Positions 12,003-22,796 of a DNA stretch of 64,000 bases are shown here, piece by piece; the first letter of the stretch is position 1; each line of letters opens with the position of its first letter. Below the pieces are notes generated by a model. It was given only the letters and a program-made list of their open reading frames with translations, made no database searches and was not told the DNA's origin. Position numbers and translations under genes: made by a program. The stretch spans positions 682,001 to 746,000 of the forward strand of contig JBAJFE010000027.1 of assembly GCA_037903355.1 (NCBI GenBank), in the 5' to 3' direction. The stretch comes from Trichuris trichiura. Lineage: Eukaryota; Nematoda; Enoplea; Trichinellida; Trichuridae.

Positions 12003-14001
12003 GGGTCTCCTTTGACAGTGGCCCGCCGGAAGTAGGGCGGCAACTTCAAAGGGGGTCAAGTGGAGATTATTGCGTCGCTGCAACAATGCCTGACCTAATT
12101 TGACTCCCGGTGCAGCGGTCTGGACGACTGCGTGCAACTCGGACAATGGGGCAGTTCGTGAGCCTAAGCCTAAGCCTAAGCTAAACTATTAACGGCAAGC
12201 GTAGCGCGCGCAGCGACAGTCTATATGAACGAGCGTTCATTGTTTCGAACGACGAAAGAAGTGCAACAAACGGGCGTACATACCGAGCATTGGGACGTGC
12301 TGGAGACGATGGTTACGGTCAAGGTAGTTTCGACCTGATCACAGAAACGTAATTACACACAGTAAACCTAAAACAAAGACATACCGTTTACTGCGGCAAC
12401 GCTAGCGGCGCTGGCGGATTGTCTACTTTTGGTGGGTGCAACCTGCGGATGACGTCGAGGATGCCGTCGAACGCATCGGCTGCTCCCAACCGCCTCCTCC
12501 ACATGAATTCGGATATGTGCAGAGGGAGCGCGCTCCGTTGCGTTCCACGACGGCGCTTGTTGCCCGATTTCAAGTGCGCCCACAGCGATTCAACGGTCTG
12601 CGTATGGGCGCCGGTGTCTCGGTCCACGAAATTCTGCGAGTGATTCACTCGCGAGTGATGGTATCCCTTACGGCCCAGACACCGGTATGCACGCCATTCG
12701 TCCGTCATCACTGCGGACGCAGGCCTCACATGCGACTCGATAACGGGCAACAAAGCGTCAGACGAACGGTTCTCCACGGTTTCCACGTGGGCTAAGCCAG
12801 TGTTCCGGCATACACCGGCGAAAAGCCACTGCCCTGGATACCTTCTCCCTCGATTGTACTTACTCCGGGAGAACAGCGACTCGTTTAGCTCGACCGTCAT
12901 CCCAGGTCCACCAAGTTGCACGGGTTCTTCGGCGAGCGCGTCAGCTGTAAGTTGCCGCAGGTACCTGCACCAACGCACTGCAGTACTGTTACATAGGCCT
13001 GAAGAACACATAGTTCCTATAGGTACACTAGAAGTCCAGCGGATCACTAACCGAGCTCAACCTCGCAGAACTTCATCGTTGTGTACCCGCGACTCCAGTG
13101 GTACAACACCTGGACCGCTTTCTGCAGCTTAATCCTTTCGCGAGGTACTGCAAAGAACAGGCTGCATCGTTACAAAACGGCCGTTGCACAAGATGCACTT
13201 ACTGTCGAACCATGTGCCTGTGCGTACCGACAGTTCCTTGCGGCAGGTCCGTCTGTGACAGCGCCAGGCCAAGCCGCCGCGCCCCAGGCACATCGCGTGT
13301 CCACAAGACGGGCATAGGCGTTCGCTGTGCAGCAGTCCCTTGTCGCGCAAGAACTGGGCCGCCGCTTTCTCGTCTGGCACAAAATGCAGCAACCAAATGA
13401 TGTTTCTTTGAATCCTTTTCTGTTGTTTCCTCGTTGACTTCACTTGACTAGCGCTCTGTACAGTTTCACTTCCTTGGCTTGTGGTAGGCAAATCGTCACT
13501 GCTCGCTTCCATGGACATGTTGCAGAATGAGATGTGCACAATTTACCGTAGCACGACGCGGCTAAGATCCTTGACCTTCACTTGCTGTTATTCGATTGCA
13601 AACAGACACCTTAGCGTTAACCGCTGCGCAACCAATTGTATTTCCAGTATCTCGCAACGACGCGCAGCTGCTACTTTCCCTAATACTCACTCTTTTGTAT
13701 GCATCAGTAGCTGCATCACTGATACTTCCATTAGTGCACACATAACGCGAGAGAAAATAACTGCCCCGTTGTTTCGCTAATAACACTTCATTGAGCGCTG
13801 GAACTTCCTACGGGTCAGTGGTCGCATCAGTGACACTTCCATTGTGCTGCCGTGCTGGCTGCTCAGCAAGCGTTCAGTATGGCGAACGAAAATAACCTTG
13901 CAGGTGCAACCCTATTAACACTTCATTACGCACTCGAAACAGGGATTACGCTTTGACATTGCCGCGTGCCGATAGTGCCGGGCCAATATCAAAGGAGATC
14001 C
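12003..14001 (-). mobile_element. Merlin-2 DNA transposon, complete ends with 8-bp target duplication
   Basis: A 1999-bp element. The left end reads GGGTCTCCTTTGACAGTGGC and the right end, reverse-complemented, reads GGATCTCCTTTGATATTGGC, giving terminal inverted repeats of about 24 bp. The flanks are CTAGTTTT (11995-12002) and CTTGTTTT (14002-14009), an 8-bp target duplication with one difference. This size fits the 8-9 bp known for Merlin. The insertion interrupts the array phrase ACGCTAACTTCTTTTCCG. Non-coding flanks at 12003-12387 and 13519-14001 hold nothing else recognisable. Confidence 0.9.
12388..13518 (-). CDS. Merlin-2 transposase, three exons, open but first catalytic Asp is Asn
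   Basis: Proposed exons on the minus strand: 13518-13203, 13147-13052 and 12998-12388. The introns are 55 nt (GTAAGT to TTTGCAG) and 53 nt (GTTAGT to TTCTTCAG). The joined frame is open for 340 residues. The start at 13518 (MSMEASSDD) is the first ATG. A 55-residue leader precedes the zinc ribbon (CPSCG then CHRRTC). The DDE domain follows with spacing as in Merlin-3: position 176 (VELNESLF), D237 (MTDEWRAY) and E274 (TQTVESLW). Residue 176 should be Asp; AAC replaces the GAC-type codon, a single G-to-A change on the coding strand. The protein could still fold and bind DNA but should not cut it. Splicing is inferred from sequence only. Confidence 0.75.
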
Positions 14002-17000
14002 CTTGTTTTCTTTTCGGCGCAACTGGGAATTGCATATTCTTCAATTACTCTTCAAGGCAGCCCGCACTTTGTGGCATTCGTATCCGCCCTTCTGCGAGCA
14101 GTTTTAAGAAAGATTGTCTGATTTCATCCTCCTTCCTCTTGGCTCCAACGAACTCCAGCTCTACAGCTCTGGAAGCGCAATAGTACTTCCTTGGTCTTCC
14201 GCGTTTGGTCAGTCACAGCTTATCGTTCCGTGGATAGAACGGAAGCAGAGGCCGCACACGACACGATGTAAGGCAACACTAGAATAAACTTTTCTTAATT
14301 CCGTCCACTCTCCCACGCGCTAACAACGCCTCAATCGGCGCAGCCGTTGGGTATTGTTCTATCGGCAGGAGACCGCGGATAATTGTTTAATATAGGCACA
14401 GTGCTAAAAGAAACAGAAAAGCGTAGCTGGCCTCATCCCCTGAGAACCAAGTAGTTTTCATCAAGGCTCAGCAATGTCGTCCACTCGTCCAGACCTGGGC
14501 GGGATCCACATTCTGGTCCAGCGAAGGACATCATTCCGTCCTCAGCCTGTAAGGTAGGCCCAACAGGTAAGAAGGAACGATGCTGCTATGCAGAAGAATA
14601 CGACGATACACATGTAATCGTCCAGCTGGGTGACGTGTTGCGCCGGGGATCAGCTATGCAATGTTCACTGTGCAGGGAACATGACGTAAAAAAGGACCAA
14701 CTGATGAAGGGCGCGTTGGTGGCGCTATTGACGATAAGTGAACCGTTGCCTTATGCCGACACGAATAAACTTTGTTTTCTTTTCCACCCAAAATAGATAA
14801 TGTGAGAATGGGAGGGTACGGCTCCGCGGAGTCATCTCCTATCGAAGGAATGTGCGTAGGTCCTGCCCCTTTTCACGGAACCTGGCCTCATGCCCACTTG
14901 CTTATCAAATTTGTAAAGTTCCTGTTCGGCCTTCAGCGTGATGGTTATATGCTACCCAGCGCTAAATATCCTAGACTCCGCTGCTGGAGAGAACAAATTC
15001 GTTCCTTTCCTTGCGTGCAAAAACACCATGAGCACTGGAAACTGAAGGCACTGCGGGCGACGTTAGAGGACACTTTCGCGGGAATGGACCAATTCCGGTT
15101 GCCCCGTATTTCTAGCATAGCCCAACCGCGCAGCGAACGATGCGTCGGCATTCTTCAAGCGATGATGGTTGAATAAAATCTCTATAGGATTGAAAACACG
15201 AAGCCAGAGACCCATTTCCAGCGTACGCGTAACAATTCCGCTCGTAAATTGATTTCCCAGATGCCGCTGTGCTTCGAAATGGCACCAGTGTTCCCATTCG
15301 GAAACGCTAACTTCTTTTCTGCTCAGCGCAAACGAAAATTGCATATTCCTAAATCACCCGTCGAGGCAGCCGGTAGTTTGTGGCATTCCTATGCGCCCAT
15401 CTGGCAGTAGTTTTCACAAACATTTCTTGATTTCATCCTCCTTCCTTTCTGCTCAGAGGTCTTCTAGCTCTACAGCTCTGGAAGCGCAATGGTATCTCCT
15501 TGGTCCTCCACGTTTAGTCAGTCACAACTTATCGTTCCGCAGCTACAACCGAAGCCTTTGCCGCACAAGACACGGCGTCAGGCGACACTGGGATAAATTT
15601 TTAGTATTTTCGTCCACTCTCTTACGCGCTAACAACGTCCAGAATCGGCGCAACCGTTGGGTAACGTTCTCTCGGCAGCAGTCCGGGGATAATAGTTTAA
15701 TATAGGAACTTTGCCAAAAGAAGGACGCAAGCGTAGCTGGCCTCATCCCTTGACCACCAATCAGATTTTACCAAGGGTCACCAATGTCGTCCACTCGTCC
15801 AGTTCTGGGCGGGTTCCCCATTTTGGTCTAGCCAAGGACACCATTCCGTCCTTAGCCTCTAGGGTGGGCGCAAGAGGTAAGAAGGAACGATGCTGCTATG
15901 CAGAGGAATACGACGATGCACATGCAATCGTCCAGTTGGGTGACGTGATGCGCCCTGGACCACATATGTGATGTTCACTGTGCAGGCAAGATTATGTGAA
16001 AAGGGACCAACTGATGGAGGGCGCGTCGTTGGTGCTATTGTCCGTAAACAAACCGTTACCTTACGTCGACACGAATACTCCTTGTCTTCTTCCACACCCA
16101 CAATGGATAATGTGAGAATGGGAGGGTACGGCTCCGCGAAGTCATCTCCTATCGACGGAATGTGCATAGGTCCTGCCCCCTTTTCACGGAACCTAGGCTC
16201 TTGCCCACTTGCTTATCAAATTTGTAAAGTTCCTGTTCGGCCATCAGCGTGATGGTTATACGCTACCCAGCGCGAAATATGCATGAGTGCGCTCCTGGGG
16301 ACAACAAATTCGTCTCTTTCCTTGCCTGCAAAAACACCACGAGCATTGGAAACTGAACGCACTGCGGACGACGTTAGAGGACATTTTCGCGAGAATGGCC
16401 CACTTCCTGTTGCCCCGTATTTCGAGCTTTGCACAGCCGCGCGAGCGATGATGGTTGAATAAAATCTCTATACGATTGAGAACACAAAGGCAGAATCCCG
16501 CATCCCGCGTAAAGGGAACAATTCTGCTCGTAAATTGACTTCCCAGATGCCGCTGTGCTTCGAAAGGGCACCAGTGTTCCGACTCGGAAACGTTAACTTC
16601 TTTTCTGCTCAGCGCTACGAAAAATTGCATATTCCTAAATCACTCTTCGAGGCAGCCGGTAGTTTGTGGCATTCCTATGCGCCCGTGTGCCAGTAGTTTT
16701 CAGAAGCATTTCTTGATTTCATCCTCCTTCCTTTGGGCCCCGAGGACTTCCAGCTCTACAGCTCTGGAAGCGCAATAGTATCTCCTTGGTTTTCCGCGCT
16801 TGGTCAGTCACAACTAATCGTTTCCTAGCTAGAATTGAAGCAGGTGCCGCACGGGACACGACGTCAGGCGACACTAGCATAAATTTTTAGTATTTTCGTC
16901 CACTCTCCTACGCGCTAACAGCGCCAGAATCGGCGACACGATTGGGTAACGTTCTGTCGGCAGCAGTCCACTGATAATTGTTGAGTATAGGCAATGTGGT

Positions 17001-18202
17001 AAAAGAACGACGCAAGCGTAGCTGGCCTCAACCCCTGACCACCAATCGGATTTCAAAGGGGGTTACCAATGTCGTCCACTCGTCCAGATCTGGGCGGGAT
17101 CCACATTTTGGTTCAGCGAAGGAGACCATTCCGTTATTAGCCTTTAGGCTGGACCAGATAGTTAAGAAGGAACGATGCTGCTACGCGGAATAATACGACG
17201 TTGCACATGTAATCGTCCATTTGGGTGACGTGGTGCGCCCTGGATCAGCTATGCGATGTTCACTATGCAGGCAAGATTATGTAAAAAAGGACCAACTGGT
17301 GGAGAGAGCGTCGTTGCCGAGATTGTCGATAAGCGAACCGCTTCATTACGTCGACACGAATAATCTTTGTTTTCTTCTACACCCAAAATGGATGATTTGA
17401 GGATTGGAGGGTACGGCTCCGCGAAGTCATCTCCTATCGACGGAATGTGCGTAGGTCCTGTCCCATTTTCACAGAACATAGCCTCTTGCCCACTTGCTTA
17501 TCAAATTTGTAAAGTTCCTGTTCGGCCATCAGCGTGATGGTTATACGCTACCCAGCGCTAAATATGCATGAGTGCGCTCCTGGGGACAACAAATTCGTAT
17601 CTTTCCTTGCCTGCAAAAACACCACGAGCATTGGAAACTGAACGCACGGCGGACGACGTTAGAGGACATTTTCGGGAGAATGGTCCACTTCCGGTTGCCC
17701 CGTATTTCGAGCTTTGCACAGCCGCACAGCGAACAATGCGTCGGCATTCTTCGAGCGATGATGCTTGAATAAAATCTCTATACGATTGAACACACAATGG
17801 CAGCGACCCGCATTCCGAGTAAAGGGAACAATTCTGCTCGTAAATTGACTTCCCAGATGCCGCTGTGCTTCAAAAGGGCACCAGTGTTGCGACTCGGAAA
17901 CGTTAACTTCCTTTCTGTTCAGCGCAACGAAGAATTGCCAATTCGTAAATCACTCGTCGAGGCAGCCGGTAGTTTGTGGCATTCCTATGCGCCCATGTGC
18001 CAGTAGTTTTCAGAAACGTTTTTTGATTTCATCCTCCTTCCTTTGGGCCCTGAGGACTTCCAGCTCTACAGCTCTGGAAGCGTAATAGTATCTCCTTGGT
18101 TTTCCACGCTTGGTCAGTCACAACTAATCGTTCCCTAGCGAGAACCGAAGCAGGTGCCGCACACGACACGACGTCAGGGACACTGGCATAAATGTTCACT
18201 AT
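14002..18202. repeat. 1.3-kb satellite array, block 3
   Basis: About 3.2 units with phase markers near 14301, 15610 and 16899, and the start of another unit near 18190. Units here are more alike than average: the stretches around 16216-16680 and 17500-17960 are close matches of each other, and of the unit just right of gypsy copy 1 (about 22.8-23.8 kb). This suggests recent local duplication. No gene was recognised. Confidence 0.88.
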
Positions 18203-18373
18203 TGTTACGGTAGAGATAAGCAGGTACGACGGAATGCAGGTACGAGGTGGACAGTAGACACACGTCAGAGAAAGAGTAGTGAGTAGTAGGCTTCGGTACC
18301 GTCAGCGTTATTTGTGTTCGTCCGGCGGGGTACGGTGAATAAAAGGTTTGAAGAGACTCGGTGGTCCGTTAGA
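18203..18373 (+). repeat. 5' LTR of gypsy copy 1 (171 bp)
   Basis: Begins TGTTACGG and ends CCGTTAGA; the 3' LTR has TGTAACGG and CCGTTACA. An AATAAA signal lies in the GTGAATAAAAGG stretch at about 18336. The LTR is unusually short for a gypsy element, but both copies agree on 171 bp. Confidence 0.95.
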
Positions 18374-18377
18374 TATT

Positions 18378-18390
18378 TGGCGACCGCGGC
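18378..18390 (+). other. Primer-binding site of gypsy copy 1
   Basis: The sequence TGGCGACCG, four bases after the LTR end, starts with the TGG that pairs with a tRNA CCA tail. By memory of arthropod tRNA-Arg 3' ends (CGGTCGCCA), the primer is most likely a tRNA-Arg. Pairing beyond nine bases is not evident. Copy 2 has the same sequence at 45658-45666. Confidence 0.6.
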
Positions 18391-18413
18391 TATTTCGTTC
18401 CAAAGACTCTTAA

Positions 18414-21400
18414 ATGGTGAGAACGAGTAGTGGTAAGGCAGAATCGTCAGACAGCCAGCTGGAGGAAGGCTTCGTCGAGAGCTGTGACGTTAGGGAGGCA
18501 ATACCCACGAGGGGCCGGCGTGAAGAGGACGCCATCGGTTCAATAGGTTGCGGAGGACCTTGGTGCCAACCCCCTGGTACACTCTCGTCAGCAATGGACG
18601 TCGAGGTGTGGCTCAGACGACTGCACGACTACTTGACTGCGAATACCATACCGAAAGCGCGTTGGGTGCCCATTATGAAGTCCTTGGTCGACGATAAGAT
18701 TTATAAGAGCTTAAATCTCTAGGCCAAGAGTGCACCTACGAAACATTGAAATCGCATTTGCGACGGCGATTCAGAAAAGACGATTCTCTCTTCGTTCAGC
18801 GCCTACAGTTTCTCCAGCGCTTGCAGAAGCCAGGAGAATCAGTCGATGATTTCGCTGATGAATTGCGATGCCTCGGAGCAGAAGTCGGGAAGCAGGATGA
18901 CGATTTGAAAGAGCAATTCGTCATGGGACTGCAAGATACCGCTGCACAAAGGCATCTGCTGGACAAAAGACCAGATTCCTTCGATCAAGCGGTGCAGATC
19001 GCCAAGCAATATCGTGCTGCGCAAGCATCGGTAGAAAACATGCAGAGGAGAAGACGACTGATGGTGACCTTTGGCTGCCAGGACGGGTACGCTATTGAGG
19101 GGAGCGGCCCCAGCACGACGGAGAATCAGCTCATTGTGACAGCGCTAGAGCGCATTGAAGACCGATTGTCCCGGCTGGAAGTCGCGCATCAGAGAGACGA
19201 GCATAGAATCGGAAGAAAAAGTCACCGCGAAGGCACAGCGATAAGGGAGGCTGCTCGAAGCAAAGCTGAGCTGACCTGTTTTGTTTGTGGTACGACGGGT
19301 CATTTTGCTCGAGATTGTCCCATGCGGCAAAGAGAGAGCAACGCAACGGAGGACTCAGCGATGAGCTTGACGGATGCTGCGCTATCACGAGAAAGCAGAC
19401 GTTTGCCGTATGTCGAGGTGGAAGTCTCCAATGGAATGAGGTTGAATGCTCTGGTGGACACAGGAGCCGTAGCGACCTTCGCACACGAAAGCTTACTTGA
19501 ACAGTGCGGAATCCCCATGCAACCATGGAAGCAGGCAGCATTTAAAGGAGTGGATGGAGCTCAGGTATGTCCCAAGGGCAAGGCACAGCTCGAGCTAACA
19601 TGCTTGGGAAGGCAACTCAGGGTGAACGCGGTGGTCCTGGCTGCTCCACCGTGTCCTTTAGCTTTGGGCATGGATGCGTTGACGTCGTTGGGTGTGACGC
19701 TGGAGCTCTCTGCACAGGGATCACTGGTCCAATTAATGAATGACCAGCAGCCAACGGATAAAGAGATTCTGCCGACGAGGGCTGAAAGTTGGACCGGAGA
19801 GGAACCAATCACGTCAGTAATGGCCGGAGTGACTTACGGCGAGCAACTTAATGGCGTTCAGAGAGCAGAAGTGGAAAAGGTTTTGCAATCTTTTCCTCAG
19901 CTGTTTAAGAAGGCGGGGAATCACGCGGCGGCGGATCATGGAATCACCCATCGAATACCAACACAGGCAGTAAATCCTATCACGTGTCGCCCGTATCGCG
20001 TCTCAAGTAGTGAGCGAAAAGCGATAGCAGAACAGGTGAATGAAATGATGAGAGATGGAATCGTGGAAAGATCCAGCAGTCCGTGGTCATTCCCGGTAGT
20101 AATGGTGCGGAAACAGGATAGCACCTGGCGATTCTGTGTGGACTACCGCCGTCTAAACGCTATTAACATACGGGACGTCTATCCGATGCCTTGGATGGAA
20201 GACGTGCTAGACCGTGTGGGGGGCGCGCGGTACTTTTCAAAGTTGGATTTCAAGAGCGGCTATTGGCAGATTCCGGTGGAGACAGCGGATCGAGAAAAAA
20301 CTGCCTTTGTAACGCCAGATGGCTTATACCAATTCAAGAAGATGCCGTTTGGACTATGTAATGCCCCAGCGAGTTTCTCACGTCTGATGGATCACGTGTT
20401 GGGAAATTTGAAATGGACGGCGTGTCTCAGTTACATGGATGACATACTTGTCTTCTCAACTACATTCGACGAGCATGTAACTCGCCTCAAAGCGGTACTC
20501 AGTGCGTTGGCCAACAACGGATTGCGTCTACAACCGACAAAGTGTGTGATCGGCACTGATAAAACGGAATACGTGGGCCATGTAATAGGTGCTACAGGAG
20601 TGCACCCGGATCCGGCGAAAGTAGAAGCTATATCAGCGTTTCCGAAACCGCAAACAGTCAGACAACTGAGAAGGTCCATTGGTATGACTAGCTATTACCG
20701 AAGGTTCGTGCGAAACTTTGCAACAATCATGCGTCCACTTAGTCGGCTGTTGAAAAAGACAGAAACGTGGAGTTGGAGTACTGAACAGGAGAAAGCGTTT
20801 CTGGACCCAAAGGAGAGGATGAAACATCCACCTGTGTTGCATCACTTTCGGGAAGGTTGGTTTACGGAATTACATTGCGATGCTAGCAGGGAAGGCTTGG
20901 GAGCAGTACTGATTCAGTCGAAGGATGAAGAAGAGCACGTCATTCTTTGAGCCGCATGCTAACGTTGACTGAACAAAGGTACCACTCAAATGAGTTGGAA
21001 TGTTTAGCGGTTGTCTGGGCTTTGCGGATGGTAAGTCCGTACGTTCTGGGTCGAAAATTTAGGGTCGTGACGGATAATGCAGCAGTAAAGTGGCTCTTCG
21101 AAAGGCGACAGTCGAACGACAAATTTGGAAGATGGGCCATGGCTGTGACGGAGTATCTTGACGTGTGCGAGTTCGTACATCGCGCAGGTCGAGCAAACGT
21201 GGTGGCAGATGCGCTGTCTCGAGCACCGGTGGGTAAGGCGGTGTCCGAAACAGATATAGCGGAAGAGTTAATGCTGTGTGCAGCGGTCTGTGACGGCGTT
21301 AGCCGGGAAGAGCTGGAGATCTCACAGTCAGCTGATCCAGAGCTACGCCGCGTCATGGAGCGGATCGCCTCTAATCAGGTGGATGCTGACGGAGAGAGAG

Positions 21401-22709
21401 AAAGAAGTAACACACTGGAAGAATTCCGACTCTTCCAAGGCATTTTATATCGCAAGAATAAGGATCAGGGCCGCCCATGGAGACTGGCAATCCCTTCAAA
21501 CCTACGACGAAATGTTGTCGTTTCCCTCCATGCTGGGCCTACCGCAGGACATCTTGGAGTGGAGAAAACCGCGAGTAGAGTGCGGAAACGGTATTGGTGG
21601 CCAAATATCACAGAAACGGTGCGGCAGGTAGTACTGGCTTGCCCAACATGCCAGAAAAAGAAGGTTGGATGTAGCAAACCTTATGGCGTTCTCCAAAGTA
21701 TAGAACCCCCGAGGAAGCCGTTTGAGATGGTGGGGATAGACCATCTCGGGCCATTTCCTGTAACCAGCAAAGGGAATAGGCACATCATCGTGTGCGTCGA
21801 TTATTTGACGAAATGGGTGGAATTATTCGCCGTTCCGGACGCGACAAGTCAGAGGGTCGCAGACTTCTTAATGAAAGCTATCATCCTAAGGCATGGCGTG
21901 CCTAAGAAATTGATCAGTGACCAGGGTACAGCCTTTACGGCGGTGACCACGAAGGCGGTTTAATCCAAACTGAAAATCGAACATGGCATGGCCAGCAGCT
22001 GTCATCCCCAATCTAACGGGCTGGTCGAACGAATAAACAGAACGCTGAGCAGCATACTAGCTGCCTACGTGAATTCCAATCATGCGAATTGGGATGAGTT
22101 TGTGCCATATGCAATGTTTGCAATCAACACAATGGACCAGTCAAGCAAGGGACCTCCCCCTTTGAACTGGTTTACGGTCGCTTAGCGGTGCTCCCGACAG
22201 ATAGCTGTTTTCCATGGCCGGAAGAAGCTCACGAAACGTATGAAGACTTCAAGAAGCGAGTTGAGTCATTGCGAGCTGGAGCCAGAGCCAAGTGCAAGGA
22301 GGCACAAGGGAGGCAAAAGAGGCTATACGATCAGAGAAGAAACCAGGGTGGATCCTTCCGAGTCGGAGACCTTGTTTTACTACGTCGCGTTCTTCGACGA
22401 GTAGGCCGAAGTGCGAACTTTCTGCCACGTTACGTGGGACCCTATCGAGTGGTGCAGACGCTTAGTGATATCACTTACAAGCTCAACTATTTAAAGTCAG
22501 GTCGTCAGCGCAGGCGAGACAGGATTTTCACAGCCAACGTAGCACAACTGAAGAGATATCGGAGCCCGATGGAGTCAGCGTGGCGTCGCTCAGGGGCGAG
22601 CGACCGAAACGGAAGGGAGGCGGGTTGTAACGGTAGAGATAAGCAGGTACGACGGAATGCAGGTACGAGGTGGACAGTAGACACACGTCAGAGAAAGAGT
22701 AGTGAGTAG
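18414..22709 (+). pseudogene. gag-pol: gypsy gag-pol polyprotein, copy 1, broken at four places
   Basis: A single gag-pol frame starting at ATG 18414. In order it carries gag, a CCHC zinc knuckle (CFVCGTTGHFARDC, about residue 287), an aspartic protease (LVDTGAVATF, about 347), reverse transcriptase with YMDD (about 673), RNase H (LHCDASREGLGAVL), an integrase with HHCC finger, D-D-E core (GIDHLGPF, DQGTAF, NGLVERIN) and a GPY motif near the end. Compared with copy 2 the breaks are a one-base loss near 18716, a short deletion near 20946-20950 that shifts the frame, a TAA stop at 21961-21963, and an indel near 22150. No envelope frame follows. The element is inactive as it stands. Confidence 0.93.
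22611..22624 (+). other. Polypurine tract of gypsy copy 1
   Basis: GGAAGGGAGGCGGG directly precedes the 3' LTR and is the expected plus-strand primer. It lies inside the polyprotein reading frame, which continues into the LTR. Confidence 0.75.
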
Positions 22710-22796
22710 TAAGCTTCGGTACCGTCAGCGTTATTTGTGTGCGTCCGGTGGAGTACGGTGAATAAAAGGTTTGAAGAGACTCGGTGGTCCGTTACA
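22626..22796 (+). repeat. 3' LTR of gypsy copy 1 (171 bp)
   Basis: TGTAACGG to CCGTTACA. It differs from the 5' LTR at about six sites by eye. The reading frame of gag-pol ends inside it at 22709. Confidence 0.95.

Larger units (their letters stand above)
18203..22796 (+). mobile_element. Ty3/gypsy LTR retrotransposon, copy 1
   Basis: A 4594-bp element with two 171-bp LTRs (18203-18373 and 22626-22796), a primer-binding site, a gag-pol frame and a purine tract. It lies in the array phrase TAGTATTTTCGTCC. The flanks CTAT (left) and GTAT (right) are a likely 4-bp target duplication with one change. The LTRs differ at about six positions by eye, so this is the older of the two copies here. It faces the opposite way to copy 2. 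Confidence 0.95.

Noticed and set aside
18414..22709. An infectious retrovirus (errantivirus) rather than a retrotransposon
   Set aside because: No envelope frame follows pol; the LTR begins inside the end of the pol frame.
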